62,123 nt of DNA from Planctomycetota bacterium (GTDB lineage Bacteria > Planctomycetota > Phycisphaerae > Phycisphaerales > SM1A02), in the NCBI GenBank assembly GCA_024230295.1, contig JAAERN010000092.1, forward strand, positions 1 through 62,123. The letters run 5' to 3'. The first letter of the stretch is position 1, and every line of letters starts with the position of its first letter. This document shows positions 45,659 to 54,687 of this stretch, one piece after another. Below the pieces are notes generated by a model, which was not told the DNA's origin, did not search any database, and worked only from the letters and a program-made list of their open reading frames with translations. The position numbers and the translations under genes are program-made.

Positions 45659-47862
45659 CAGGCGGTTCCTCCAGGCCAACCGAACTGCATGAAGAGCGCC
45701 ATGAGAAGCAGAATGATCATTGCGCCACCGGCCATCACCACTGCCAAGGATTGCACTGCACCAGCCTGAAGCGGCTGCAGCCACCTCGCGACACCCCGTG
45801 GAATCCTCGCCACGCCGTCCACGAAGATGCCGTCGATGATAAATCGATCGAACGCGTAGAAAATATGGCCGAGAATCCAGAGCGGCGATCGAATGAGCGC
45901 GTGGTAGAACTCATCCACATACCACTTTCGCTCCATCGCGCGAGGAAGCCAGCCCAGCCACAATTTCGAGAGCATCCACCGGCGGAGCGCGTCGGCGTGG
46001 TCACGTTTCCAGAGATGCAGCCAGGCCGCAAAGAACAGGCCGATCATCCCGACCGTTCCGGAAATCCAGTACATGGCAATGTGCGGGTCCATCCCAAGAA
46101 TGAGCGCATGGGCATGTGAATCGTCGTGGCCGTGCGCCGTGCTATGACCAGCATCTGCGTGACCAACGTCATCGGGGTGGAACCCCGGAATGCCCTGGCG
46201 GGCCGTCGAGTCGTGAACCATGTCCGCCACCCATCCCCCGACGAGCCGTTCATCCGCCTGATTCGACATGAAGTACGGCAACGCTGCCATGAGCGCACCA
46301 ACCGCCAGAATGATCAGGACGGTGTTGATCACAAATCGTGGCGCATGTGGGTGAAAGCCTCCGGTATGACCGTGGTCTTCATCGCCGTGATACTCGTCGC
46401 CTGCTTCGAATGCCACCGGACCCGCACAGACTCTGAACCACACACGGAAGGTGTAGTACGCAGTCAGCCCCGCCGTCACGATGGCCAGCCAGCCGAGAAT
46501 TCGGAAACCGGGGCCCTGCGTGACAAATGTCTCAGCCAGAATGACATCTTTCGAGAGGTACCCAGACGTGAGGGGGAATCCCGCGAGGCACAAAGCACCG
46601 ATGAACATGGTCCACGCTGTAATGCGCCACCCAGGAAGATGCCTGAGCCCGGAGATCTTGCGAAGATCGAGTTGTCCGGCAAACCCGTGCATGATGGCAC
46701 CGCACGTAAGGAACAGCAATGCCTTGAAGAAGGCATGCGTGAACACGTGGTAGGCGGCGCCATAGGTCGTCAGCACACCAAGGCCAAGGAACATGTAACC
46801 AAGCTGCGACACAGTCGAGTAGGCCATGATCCGCTTGATGTCATACTGCGCCATTCCGATCGTCGCAGCCAACAACGCTGTCAATCCACCAACCCACGCC
46901 ACGACCTGCAGCGACACCGGCTCCAAAAGGAAGAGTGGATAGGTTCGAGCAACCAGGTAGATGCCCGCAGTCACCATCGTTGCAGCGTGGATCAGCGCCG
47001 ACACCGGTGTCGGCCCCTCCATCGCATCGGGCAACCATACATAGAGCGGCAACTGCGCAGACTTGCCGAACGCAGCGAGCATGAGTAGGAACGGGATGGC
47101 CGATGTTGTCCAGCCTTCAAAGGACTCACGCCAATTCTCCTGCTGCAGGACTGTCGTCAACTCGTCGTACTGCACTGTCCCGAAGGTCACCCAGATGAGA
47201 TAGATCGCCAAGGCGAGTCCGATGTCACCAATTCGATTGACAATGAATGCCTTCTTCGCAGCCGCAACGGCTGCGGGCCGCTGGTAGTAGTAGCCGATGA
47301 GCCAGTACGAGGCGAAGCCGACGCCTTCCCAGCCCAGATAGAGCATTAGGAGATTGTCAGACAAGACGAGCGAGGCCATCGCAAACAGGAAGACACTCAC
47401 GCCGGCAAAGAACCGGCTGTACCCCTTACCGAGGTCGGGTTCCATGTACTCGCTGGCATAGATCGTGATGAGCGTGCCCAGCCCGGTCACGAACATGATC
47501 CACAGCAGAGAGAGCGAATCGATATAGAGCGAGAAGTTCGCCGAGAATGACTCGATCGCTCCGCTGCCCCAACTGACATTGATCCAGTCGAACAGATGCA
47601 CAACTTCGCCCGGAGGCTCGTAACTGAAGTAGAGCATCACCGAAGTGACGAACGCCCCTGCCAACGCAGCCGATGTGATGACGGCCGGCAGTTTGGAGCG
47701 CACCCGAAACGCGGCGCACAGGCCGCACAGCACCAGCGATACGAGCGGCAGAAGAAGTATCAGGCCAGCCCAAGACAGTTGCGGCGCTGATATGACATCG
47801 GACAGCGGCACAGCCGGTGTTCCAGGCGCCACGAGCGGCATGAAGAGTCCGTGAAGCATCAT
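45658..47862 (-). CDS. nuoL: NADH-quinone oxidoreductase subunit L
   Basis: 734 aa, longer than E. coli NuoL (613). LYLGWEGVGFASYWLIGYYY, QLPLYVWLPDAMEGPTPVSA and ATMVTAGIYLVART are the core motifs of the distal pump; the C-terminal part should form the lateral helix. Two His/Asp-rich loops stand out: GDEYHGDEDHGHTGGFHPHA and a longer one ending GHDDSHAHALILG (roughly residues 495-515 and 565-600). ATG at 47862 (ATGA with the nuoK stop) or 47859 is the start. Confidence 0.94.
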   Translation of the reverse strand: MMLHGLFMPLVAPGTPAVPLSDVISAPQLSWAGLILLLPLVSLVLCGLCAAFRVRSKLPAVITSAALAGAFVTSVMLYFSYEPPGEVVHLFDWINVSWGSGAIESFSANFSLYIDSLSLLWIMFVTGLGTLITIYASEYMEPDLGKGYSRFFAGVSVFLFAMASLVLSDNLLMLYLGWEGVGFASYWLIGYYYQRPAAVAAAKKAFIVNRIGDIGLALAIYLIWVTFGTVQYDELTTVLQQENWRESFEGWTTSAIPFLLMLAAFGKSAQLPLYVWLPDAMEGPTPVSALIHAATMVTAGIYLVARTYPLFLLEPVSLQVVAWVGGLTALLAATIGMAQYDIKRIMAYSTVSQLGYMFLGLGVLTTYGAAYHVFTHAFFKALLFLTCGAIMHGFAGQLDLRKISGLRHLPGWRITAWTMFIGALCLAGFPLTSGYLSKDVILAETFVTQGPGFRILGWLAIVTAGLTAYYTFRVWFRVCAGPVAFEAGDEYHGDEDHGHTGGFHPHAPRFVINTVLIILAVGALMAALPYFMSNQADERLVGGWVADMVHDSTARQGIPGFHPDDVGHADAGHSTAHGHDDSHAHALILGMDPHIAMYWISGTVGMIGLFFAAWLHLWKRDHADALRRWMLSKLWLGWLPRAMERKWYVDEFYHALIRSPLWILGHIFYAFDRFIIDGIFVDGVARIPRGVARWLQPLQAGAVQSLAVVMAGGAMIILLLMALFMQFGWPGGTA

Positions 47863-48191
47863 TCCCGAAGCTCCGTCCAAGCATCTGCGTCAAGCGTGGC
47901 TCGTCGGCGGTGCAGTAGTACGACCAGAGCCAGCGCCAGTGCAGCTTCGGCAGCGGCAACCGTCAGGATGAAGATCACAAACACTTGTCCAGAGAAGTCC
48001 CAGTACCAGCGACCGAAAGCCACCATGGCCACCACGACTGCTTGAAACATGAGCTCTGTACACAGGAACATCACAATCAGATTCCGCCGCGACACAAATC
48101 CAGCCAAGCCGATGGACATGAGTACACCGCTGAGCAGCAGTGCGTGTGCAAGCGACACGGATCCCATAGCCGAGGCAAGCAGGCACATCAT
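47859..48191 (-). CDS. nuoK: NADH-quinone oxidoreductase subunit K
   Basis: 110 aa with three membrane segments, the usual size. GLAGFVSRRNLIVMFLCTEL carries the conserved Glu of the second segment and AAAEAALALALVVLL that of the third; both take part in proton transfer in the membrane arm. The true start (ATG at 48191) overlaps the nuoJ stop in ATGA; the longer frame to 48353 lies inside nuoJ and was rejected. Confidence 0.95.
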   Translation of the reverse strand: MMCLLASAMGSVSLAHALLLSGVLMSIGLAGFVSRRNLIVMFLCTELMFQAVVVAMVAFGRWYWDFSGQVFVIFILTVAAAEAALALALVVLLHRRRATLDADAWTELRE

Positions 48192-49114
48192 GCGTCTACC
48201 TCCGACGAATCCGGAGCGGCAACGGCGGAAGCCAGTTCTTCTTCGGCATGATCGATCTGCCGCCGCGCGAGTATGACGGCTCCGAACATAGCCATCAGCA
48301 AGATGATGCCAGCCAGTTCCAGGCTGGCCGGAAAGCGAGCGACGAGGCTCCATCCCACATGCGATGTATTGCCTGGAGACTTCAATGGCACGATCAGCGC
48401 ATCTCCCGTCGGCGAACTGGCGTGGAGAACCACTCCATCGCCCTGCACTGTGATGTGTCCATCAAGCGAATCTGGAAGAACAACGTCCTCCCCAACCTGC
48501 CGCTGCACTCCGCGAGGCGTGTTCGCCAGAAGCGCGGCGTCGGCACGAAGTCTGTCGACATCCGAAGCTGCGGGAGCCAGATCGTTTAGCCCGGTGAAGG
48601 TCACATTCACAACGACGGCCATGAAGATCGCAGCCACGCACACTGCTGCAACGGGATCGCGGGGAGTGCGGTCATACTCCGGCGTTTCGCCCTGATGCGA
48701 TGCATCGGAAGCCTGCTGCGCGAGCATGAGCACAAACATGTACGTAATCAGAATGGCACCGGCGTAAACAATGACGAGCGCGAAAGCGATGAAGAAGGCT
48801 TCCAGCATCACCAGCATGCCGCAGACACTCATCACGACGAGCACGAAAAACAAAGCCGAGTACACCGGCCGCGGCGATCGAATCATTTGTACGCCCGCGG
48901 AAACAGCCATGGCAGCGAAGATCAGGAAGAAGACTTCGATGGTGACGTCTCCGACTCCACCTGGAATCGTCGAAGCAAGCATGAACAGCCACACCAGTCC
49001 CGCCATCCCAAGCACACCACCGCCCGCGCGAGTCAGCCTCACACCCGACGAGAGTACGATCAGCAATCCAATGGCCGCCACTGCAGTGGCGATATAGGGA
49101 AGGATGGAGTCCAT
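48188..49114 (-). CDS. nuoJ: NADH-quinone oxidoreductase subunit J, enlarged
   Basis: 308 aa against about 185 in E. coli. FFLIFAAMAVSAGVQMI, RSPRPVYSALFF and IVYAGAILITYMFVLML are NuoJ motifs; the last holds the conserved Tyr and Gly around the pi-bulge of segment 3. About 110 hydrophilic residues (roughly 165-270), Asp- and Val-rich, are inserted before the last membrane segment. The start at 49114 precedes the first membrane helix; the frame back to 49381 has no membrane helix and overlaps the divergent pgsA region. First gene of the nuoJ-N operon. Confidence 0.92.
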   Translation of the reverse strand: MDSILPYIATAVAAIGLLIVLSSGVRLTRAGGGVLGMAGLVWLFMLASTIPGGVGDVTIEVFFLIFAAMAVSAGVQMIRSPRPVYSALFFVLVVMSVCGMLVMLEAFFIAFALVIVYAGAILITYMFVLMLAQQASDASHQGETPEYDRTPRDPVAAVCVAAIFMAVVVNVTFTGLNDLAPAASDVDRLRADAALLANTPRGVQRQVGEDVVLPDSLDGHITVQGDGVVLHASSPTGDALIVPLKSPGNTSHVGWSLVARFPASLELAGIILLMAMFGAVILARRQIDHAEEELASAVAAPDSSEVDA

Positions 49115-49298
49115 CCGAGGCCTTCTGATGCGGCGAGGAAAGTCGCCTGGGGAACATCGATCTGGGAGGATCTCCGAGTGATTCTCAGCCGGGATCCAGA
49201 GGTGTGGGCGTCCCGGAGACGCGGAAGATAAAGCCCCCGCGTGATCGCGGCAAGGTCGGCCCATGGCCCAATCCGGCCAACCGAGTAGGATCCCACCA

Positions 49299-49943
49299 AT
49301 GCCCAGAACCGTGCGTCGCCACATCCCGAATATATTGACGATGGCAAGAGGGATCATGGCCATCTTGTTCTTCATTTCCATCAGTCTCTATCGGTATCCA
49401 GATGAGGGCGTCGGATGGCTGGTTGTAGCCACGGTCTTGTTCACTCTTGCTGCGGCCACTGATTTTCTCGATGGGTATCTGGCACGTCGATGGCAGGTGG
49501 TCACAGGGTTCGGTCGGGTAATGGATCCCTTCTGTGACAAATTGCTGGTGCTTGGGGCGATGATCTGCTTGGCGGGGCCACGGTTCATGGTGCCAGAGTG
49601 GTCAACCGGGGCACACCTCGTGTCCACAGCCTCGGCATTGACGCCTTGGATGGTCGTCATCGTGATCGCCCGCGAATTGTTCGTCACCAGTGTTCGGGGC
49701 ATGGCGGAAGCCTGCGGGATGGAATTCGGCGCGAAGTGGAGCGGCAAAGCAAAAATGGTTCTGCAATCCGTTGCTATTCCCGTTGTCATGGTTCTGATTG
49801 CAGCAGCACCCCCGGCCACCCATATCTGGTCTGCCTGGACGATTCGAGGAGTCATGTGGGCTGCGGTCGCGGTGACGGCTGTTTCCGGTCTGCCCTATCT
49901 CGCCGCATTGCCGGCACTGCTCCACGGCCCGAACAAGGCATGA
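49299..49943 (+). CDS. pgsA: Phosphatidylglycerophosphate synthase
   Basis: CDP-diacylglycerol:glycerol-3-phosphate 3-phosphatidyltransferase, 214 aa, inner membrane. The CDP-alcohol phosphotransferase motif (DG, AR, G, D, D) is intact in TDFLDGYLARR and GRVMDPFCDK. IPNILTMARGIMA at the N-terminus and ARELFVTSVRGMAE are further PgsA hallmarks. Upstream ATG at 49263 is possible but 49299 matches family starts. It is coupled to pgpA by an ATGA overlap, so two successive steps of phosphatidylglycerol synthesis are in one operon. Confidence 0.94.
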   Translation: MPRTVRRHIPNILTMARGIMAILFFISISLYRYPDEGVGWLVVATVLFTLAAATDFLDGYLARRWQVVTGFGRVMDPFCDKLLVLGAMICLAGPRFMVPEWSTGAHLVSTASALTPWMVVIVIARELFVTSVRGMAEACGMEFGAKWSGKAKMVLQSVAIPVVMVLIAAAPPATHIWSAWTIRGVMWAAVAVTAVSGLPYLAALPALLHGPNKA

Positions 49944-50422
49944 ACGGCAAACTCCTGCTCGCCACCGCAGGCGGCCTTGGCCTCCTCAAGCCCGCCCCCG
50001 GAACATGGGGATCGCTGCCGCCAGCCGTGCTTGCTGGTGGCCTCGCCTATGTCAGCGAATCGGCCGTGGTAGGCACCATGGTGGCCCTGCTGGCCCTCGG
50101 CACGGCCGGCTCAATTCTTCTCGCCCCGTGGTATGAGGCACACTTTGGCCGATCTGACCCCGGCGAGGTGGTGGTTGACGAAGTGGCGGGAATGTCCCTA
50201 GCCCTGCTGCTCGTGCCGTGGAGCATTGATGCAGCGGCACCCTGGTGGCCGGTTGTCCAGTGCGGGATTGTGTTTCTGGCCTTCCGGGCCTTCGACATCA
50301 CCAAGCCGCCGCCCATCGGCGCAAGCCAGAATCTGCCTCGGGGCTGGGGCGTATTGGTGGATGATCTCCTCGCCGGGCTGGCCGCGGCTGGCGTGGCGTG
50401 GTTGGTGCTCCTGGCATTCTGA
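49940..50422 (+). CDS. pgpA: Phosphatidylglycerophosphatase A
   Basis: 160 aa membrane phosphatase removing the terminal phosphate from phosphatidylglycerophosphate. KPAPGTWGSL, DPGEVVVDEVAGM, FRAFDITKPPPI and GWGVLVDDLLAG are all PgpA signatures, the acidic residues being metal ligands. Translation is coupled to pgsA. The longer open frame to 49598 lies within pgsA and was not used. Confidence 0.95.
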   Translation: MNGKLLLATAGGLGLLKPAPGTWGSLPPAVLAGGLAYVSESAVVGTMVALLALGTAGSILLAPWYEAHFGRSDPGEVVVDEVAGMSLALLLVPWSIDAAAPWWPVVQCGIVFLAFRAFDITKPPPIGASQNLPRGWGVLVDDLLAGLAAAGVAWLVLLAF

Positions 50423-50474
50423 ATCAACTAAGTCCGCCACTACCATGCCTTTCTTCTTGAAGGAGGTCCCTCGT

Positions 50475-52418
50475 ATGCAAGTTCGCATTTCCGTCCTGCT
50501 GTGTGTTCTTGCCGCAGTTTCGTTCCCGATCCACGCCGATGACATTGGCGGCGGCGAAGTTGTTCCGAACCGCGAGGGCATCACAGGGTTCTCGCCCGAG
50601 TGGGATGAATCCGAGTTTGATCTGGCAGGCTATTTCGATGGCCTCGATCCCGACGCCGCCGTCTGGTATCAGCATGTGCAGACGCTCGCGAACCCATGGT
50701 TTGGCGGACGACGCCCGGGGAGTCACGGCGATGACATGACGGCCGAGTACATCGTCTGGAATCTCAAGGAGGCGGGCCTGGAACCGGCCTTTATCAACGA
50801 GGACGGGCAGGCATCGTGGCGACAGCCCTTCTCGTTCACGCTGCAGAACACACCGCCCGAAGTGCGCATCGCGGCCTTGTCGGTCGACGGAAAAACGCTT
50901 CAACGCGGCGAAGACTTTGGTGTACTCGCAAATAGCGGCAGCGGAGAACTGAACTCGCCACTGAGTTTCGCCGGCTACGGCATCGAGTCAGGACGAGACG
51001 GCTACACCTCCTTTGATGAAGGCGACGACCTCACCGGCCGCGCCGTCCTGTTGCTGCGATACGAACCGCTCGATGCCGAGGGCGACAGCCTTTGGAGTCC
51101 AGGGGATTTTTCACGGCACAGTGGTATCCGATCCAAAGTGCAGTCGCTGAGCGATCGCGGGGCTGCGGCCATCTTGCTGGTCAACCCAGAGACCATCCAT
51201 GGTTCCACCGGGTTGGAGACCGTAGAGTCCTCTCTCGGATTTGGCTCCTCCGTAGAGGCGCCGATTCTTCATCTCTCGCCCGAAACGGCAGAACACTTCG
51301 TATGGCACTGCTCCAATGGCAAAACCACGCTCGAAGACCTGCAAGCCGCTGCCAATACACTGGATACACCAGAAGGTGACGTTGTTCACTTTGGCGAAGA
51401 ACGGACAATCACCATCAGTACAGACATTGCACCCCACGCCTACAACACCTGGAATGTGGCGGGCATTCTCCCCGGACAGGGTTCACTCAAGGACGAATGG
51501 GTCGTACTCGGTGGACATTACGACCATCTCGGACATGGGTACACCGGGTCACGATCACCAGAAGATCACCGAGTACATCCCGGCGCCGATGACAACGCCT
51601 CCGGAGTTGGCTCGCTGCTGGTCTTGGCCGATCGACTCACCGAAGCGGCAGAGAGCGACGATGCGCCCCGCCGTTCAGCAATCGTCGCGTTCTTTGGCGG
51701 TGAGGAAGCGGGCCTTCACGGCTCACACCACTTTGTGTCACAACCTCCAATTGACTTGAGCCGAACCAACCTGATGCTCAATCTCGACATGATGGGACGG
51801 CTGCGAGGCGGAACCGTTGCGTTGACGGGTAGTGGTACGGCGGCCGAATTCGACGAATTGCTCCCGAGGCTGGTCGAGCCGACCGGGCTCATCGTCAAAA
51901 CCACACCGAGTGGCCTGGGGCCATCGGACCATTCCAACTTCTACCGCGAGGATGTCCCCGTGCTGTTCTTCTTCACCGGGATTCACGATGACTACCACAC
52001 GCCTCGCGACATCGCATCTCGGGTCAACCCCGAAGGAACAGTTCGGATCATCGACTTGTGCGAACGAATTCTGGATGAAACCCTTCACAGCGAGTCGCCG
52101 CTTACATTCGCCGAGGCCACGGCAGGAACGCCGGGTCGGCAGTCCGGCAGCCGCGTGCGGCTCGGCGTCATGCCGTCGTACACAACGGCAGACGAGCCCG
52201 GCGTGCTCATTGACGGCGTCAGCGAGGGGACGAGCGCCTACGAAGCTGGCCTCAAGGAAGGCGACATCATTGTCGCTTGGAACGGCGAGACAATCGACGG
52301 TGGAGCCGATCTCATGAAGCACCTACGCTCGCACGAACCGGGCGACCAAGTCACGATCACTATCGAACGTGACGGCGAGCCGCTGGATCTTCCGGTGACG
52401 CTCAAAAGCAGCGAGTAG
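50475..52418 (+). CDS. Secreted M28 metallopeptidase with PA and PDZ domains
   Basis: 647 aa. AGGAGG at 50460-50466 fixes the start at 50475 and excludes the in-frame ATG at 50445. A signal peptide (ISVLLCVLAAVSFPIHA) is followed by a PA-type insert (about 130-300) and the M28 domain: GGHYDHLGHG near 348, GADDNASGVGS near 370, FFGGEEAGLHGS near 410, LNLDMMG near 437 and HDDYHTPRD near 503 supply the two-zinc site and base. A PDZ domain (about 555-645, GVLIDGVSEGTSAYEAGL) closes it. It is an aminopeptidase-like enzyme acting outside the cytoplasm. Confidence 0.93.
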   Translation: MQVRISVLLCVLAAVSFPIHADDIGGGEVVPNREGITGFSPEWDESEFDLAGYFDGLDPDAAVWYQHVQTLANPWFGGRRPGSHGDDMTAEYIVWNLKEAGLEPAFINEDGQASWRQPFSFTLQNTPPEVRIAALSVDGKTLQRGEDFGVLANSGSGELNSPLSFAGYGIESGRDGYTSFDEGDDLTGRAVLLLRYEPLDAEGDSLWSPGDFSRHSGIRSKVQSLSDRGAAAILLVNPETIHGSTGLETVESSLGFGSSVEAPILHLSPETAEHFVWHCSNGKTTLEDLQAAANTLDTPEGDVVHFGEERTITISTDIAPHAYNTWNVAGILPGQGSLKDEWVVLGGHYDHLGHGYTGSRSPEDHRVHPGADDNASGVGSLLVLADRLTEAAESDDAPRRSAIVAFFGGEEAGLHGSHHFVSQPPIDLSRTNLMLNLDMMGRLRGGTVALTGSGTAAEFDELLPRLVEPTGLIVKTTPSGLGPSDHSNFYREDVPVLFFFTGIHDDYHTPRDIASRVNPEGTVRIIDLCERILDETLHSESPLTFAEATAGTPGRQSGSRVRLGVMPSYTTADEPGVLIDGVSEGTSAYEAGLKEGDIIVAWNGETIDGGADLMKHLRSHEPGDQVTITIERDGEPLDLPVTLKSSE

Positions 52419-52471
52419 GCCATATGCTCAACCCCTTCGGTGTCCCGTACTAAACCTTGCGGTCCAAATTC

Positions 52472-52508
52472 CAAAAAGGCCATCGGGGCGGGCTTTCACC
52501 CGCCCCGA
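52472..52508 (-). terminator. Intrinsic terminator of rnpB
   Basis: On the minus strand TCGGGGCGGG (52508-52499) pairs perfectly with CCCGCCCCGA (52492-52483) around a 6-base loop; TGGCC and a run of five T (52477-52473) follow. It lies just past the RNase P RNA 3' end. Confidence 0.9.
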
Positions 52509-52511
52509 CGC

Positions 52512-52901
52512 TCGTCTGTGGACATAAGCCGGATTCTGTTCCCTGCCTCGCGGTCCTTGACGGCTCGGCTGGGCGGCGACCATTCATCTAGGACGCTCGT
52601 CTCCGAACGCCTCGAGCACGCGACCCGTTCTCATCCCGCGGACCACGGGCCGGAAAGCCGAAGCCTTCCGCGAGAACTGCTTGCGCTTGCACGCAGTGGG
52701 GTTTGCCCTGCCTCGACTGTCACCAGCCGAGCGGTGCGCTCTTACCGCACCATTTCACCCTTACCCGCCAAAGCAGGCGGTGTATTTTCTGTGGCACTTT
52801 CCCTAGCCCAACGCGGGCCGGTGGGAGTTACCCACCACCGTGTCCTGTCGTGTCCGGACTTTCCTCCGCTCCACATCGCGAAGCGGCGGTCACCTGTCCA
52901 C
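52512..52901 (-). ncRNA. rnpB: RNase P RNA, bacterial type A
   Basis: Catalytic RNA that matures tRNA 5' ends. Conserved blocks appear in order on the minus strand: GAGGAAAGTCCGGAC near the 5' end, AGGGTGAAATGGTGCGGTAA, GGCAAACCCC, GAATGGTCGCC and ACAGAATCCGGCTTAT at the 3' end. GTGGACA at 52901-52895 pairs with TGTCCAC at 52524-52518 as helix P1, which sets both ends. The 5' end lies exactly 7 bases after the -10 box. Length of about 390 nt is normal for type A. Ends are inferred to within a few bases. It also explains the open frames across this region on the plus strand, which are not genes. Confidence 0.97.
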
Positions 52902-52907
52902 TTCTGC

Positions 52908-52935
52908 ATTGTAGACCAGAATGCCCACCCGCCAA
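52908..52935 (-). promoter_or_regulatory. Sigma-70-type promoter of rnpB
   Basis: Read on the minus strand: -35 TTGGCG at 52935-52930, a 16-base spacer, -10 TACAAT at 52913-52908, then the RNA start near 52901. The clearest promoter in the window. Confidence 0.8.
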
Positions 52936-52975
52936 GGATGGTCATGAAGCCCCCACTCGCCCTATCCTCCCATTC

Positions 52976-53926
52976 ATGCCACGCATCGCCATCTGGGCCG
53001 CCGACAATCAGCTTCGCCTCATCGAGCGAGCACTCGCCGAAGGACCCTCCGAAAATCGGCTCGAAGCCGTAATCGTCGGCTGCGAGGATCAACAGGCGGC
53101 CGACTCACTCGCCGAGACACTCGGAGCTGGCTCGGCCACAAACGATGTGCGAGAAGTCCTTCAGTCCGCCGCCGATCTCGTCTGGCTCGCGGCTCCGAGA
53201 ACGCTCGACACCGATACCCGATCCATGGTCCGCGGCGCGAACATGCCGGTCGCCACATCGGCGCCGCCTCCCGCGGCCCTCCCAGATCTACTGAGTGAGC
53301 CAGACGGCGGCATGCCCGCACTCTTCATCCCACTAATGCGCTCGGGCGAAGCCTTCCGGTCAGCGTCGACCGCTTTGGAGAATTTCGGCGACGTGCACTG
53401 CATCCATGTGTCGTCCACCGCGGGAGATCACCAAACATCTCGATCCGCCCTGGCACTCGACGCGTTCGACTTGGTCACGCACATCATGGGCACCCCCGAT
53501 GAAATCTGGGCCGCGCACGCCGGCTCACTTCCAGTGTCACCGGACCCAACCGTAGAACGAAGCGGCCACCTCACGGCAGCGATGCGGTTTGGAACCGAGC
53601 GAGCTGCGTCAATCACGGTGAGTGACGGCGGCGGCACTTGGATTCGGCGGATTGTGATTCTCGGTGAAGGCGGGCGCATCATCGTCACAGATGAAGGAGT
53701 TTCATGGACCGACCCGGACGGCAAAGCTCAAGAAGCGCCGCCAACTGAAGGTCAGGCGAATGCAGGCGAACTCGCTGGCTGGCATCTTCGGCGGATTGCT
53801 GCGGGCGGAGACACTCCAACGATCTCCCTCAATGCAGCGATTGTGCTTGAGAGTGCGCGGCTCAGTTGCCTGACTCGGCAGGTCGAGGATCCGCAGCACG
53901 TACGAAACATGCTTGGCCGCGGCTGA
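52976..53926 (+). CDS. Oxidoreductase-like protein (Gfo/Idh/MocA-type layout), no clear NAD motif
   Basis: 316 aa. The layout, a Rossmann-like N-terminal half (to about 130) and a beta-sheet C-terminal half with SGHLTAAMRFGTERAASITV, resembles glucose-fructose oxidoreductase-type proteins. The usual GxGxxG near the N-terminus is missing; the protein begins MPRIAIWAADNQLRLIERAL. DLVWLAAPRTLDTDT aligns with the strand that normally ends in P/H. It may have lost dinucleotide binding or may be something else. The start at 52976 was chosen because upstream sequence is rnpB. Converges with the gene at 53938. Confidence 0.6.
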   Translation: MPRIAIWAADNQLRLIERALAEGPSENRLEAVIVGCEDQQAADSLAETLGAGSATNDVREVLQSAADLVWLAAPRTLDTDTRSMVRGANMPVATSAPPPAALPDLLSEPDGGMPALFIPLMRSGEAFRSASTALENFGDVHCIHVSSTAGDHQTSRSALALDAFDLVTHIMGTPDEIWAAHAGSLPVSPDPTVERSGHLTAAMRFGTERAASITVSDGGGTWIRRIVILGEGGRIIVTDEGVSWTDPDGKAQEAPPTEGQANAGELAGWHLRRIAAGGDTPTISLNAAIVLESARLSCLTRQVEDPQHVRNMLGRG

Positions 53927-53937
53927 CCCGCCTGGCA

Positions 53938-54687
53938 TCAGCCCGACATGATCCTCGCGTGCAGCGGCATCAGAATGCTCGGGATCACACGATCCTCCAC
54001 CATGCGTTCCGCATGCCCTGCCAGTATCGCAAAGACATCCGGCAATTCCTTGAGATCGCGAAACGGGCCGTTTTGCCGAAGTGTCAGATACACGCTCAGA
54101 GGATCTGGCGCATCCGATGGCGCCCCCTCTCGATGACCGCCCCGCGTCTTCACTTCCACGCTTGCCTGCGTTCGCCCGCTTTCATCAAGGGACAATCCGA
54201 TGAACGGCTGCACATCCGCCAGATGCTCGCGCCCCTGCTCAACCACCTCGGCCATGGCCGATCCGGACAGCAACGCATCGAAAACGACTTCATTTCGATC
54301 ACCGGCAACCTCAAGGTCGAATCCGAACACGAGCTCGATGCACTCGATGTCGAGCGGTGTGATCGAAAGGAAATACGGAGACGTCTCTAGGAGCAAACGG
54401 TGCAGGCGATAGGGCCCATCCAAATCGTCAGGGTTGACCCACCCACTTCGTACGCTGGTTCGCTGCAAGGCGACCCATGCGTACCTCCCTGCGATCTCGG
54501 GTGACTCAAGCGCCAGTTCGGTCGAGTAGCGACGGAATCGATCGAGTTCGGGCATTTCACGCCGAAGCCGGTCAAACAAATCGAGAACCGACTCGCGGTG
54601 GCTCGGCAGATCCAACGTCAAACCAACCCGCTGATTGACATAGAAGTCGGTGCAGAGAGCGCGTAGAGATGTCGAAACGGTGCTCAC
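53938..54687 (-). CDS. Hypothetical protein, 249 aa, end of sucC cluster
   Basis: No family recognised. Cytosolic-looking, mixed alpha/beta, with no signal or membrane segment; DLFDRLRREMPELDRFRRY and ELPDVFAILAGHAERMVED are amphipathic helices. Start GTG at 54687 overlaps the DUF418 stop (GTGA), like the other pairs in this operon; the longer frame to 54819 lies inside that gene. Position says only that it is co-expressed with the sucC cluster. Confidence 0.65.
   Translation of the reverse strand: MSTVSTSLRALCTDFYVNQRVGLTLDLPSHRESVLDLFDRLRREMPELDRFRRYSTELALESPEIAGRYAWVALQRTSVRSGWVNPDDLDGPYRLHRLLLETSPYFLSITPLDIECIELVFGFDLEVAGDRNEVVFDALLSGSAMAEVVEQGREHLADVQPFIGLSLDESGRTQASVEVKTRGGHREGAPSDAPDPLSVYLTLRQNGPFRDLKELPDVFAILAGHAERMVEDRVIPSILMPLHARIMSG

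Noticed and set aside
46126-47088. 320-codon plus-strand frame opposite nuoL
   Set aside because: The product is Arg/His-rich and lacks any motif, while nuoL on the other strand has full family conservation. Typical antisense shadow of a GC-rich gene.
52440-53072. Plus-strand frames running through rnpB, including an upstream extension of the 52976 gene
   Set aside because: The stretch is explained by RNase P RNA on the minus strand with promoter and terminator.
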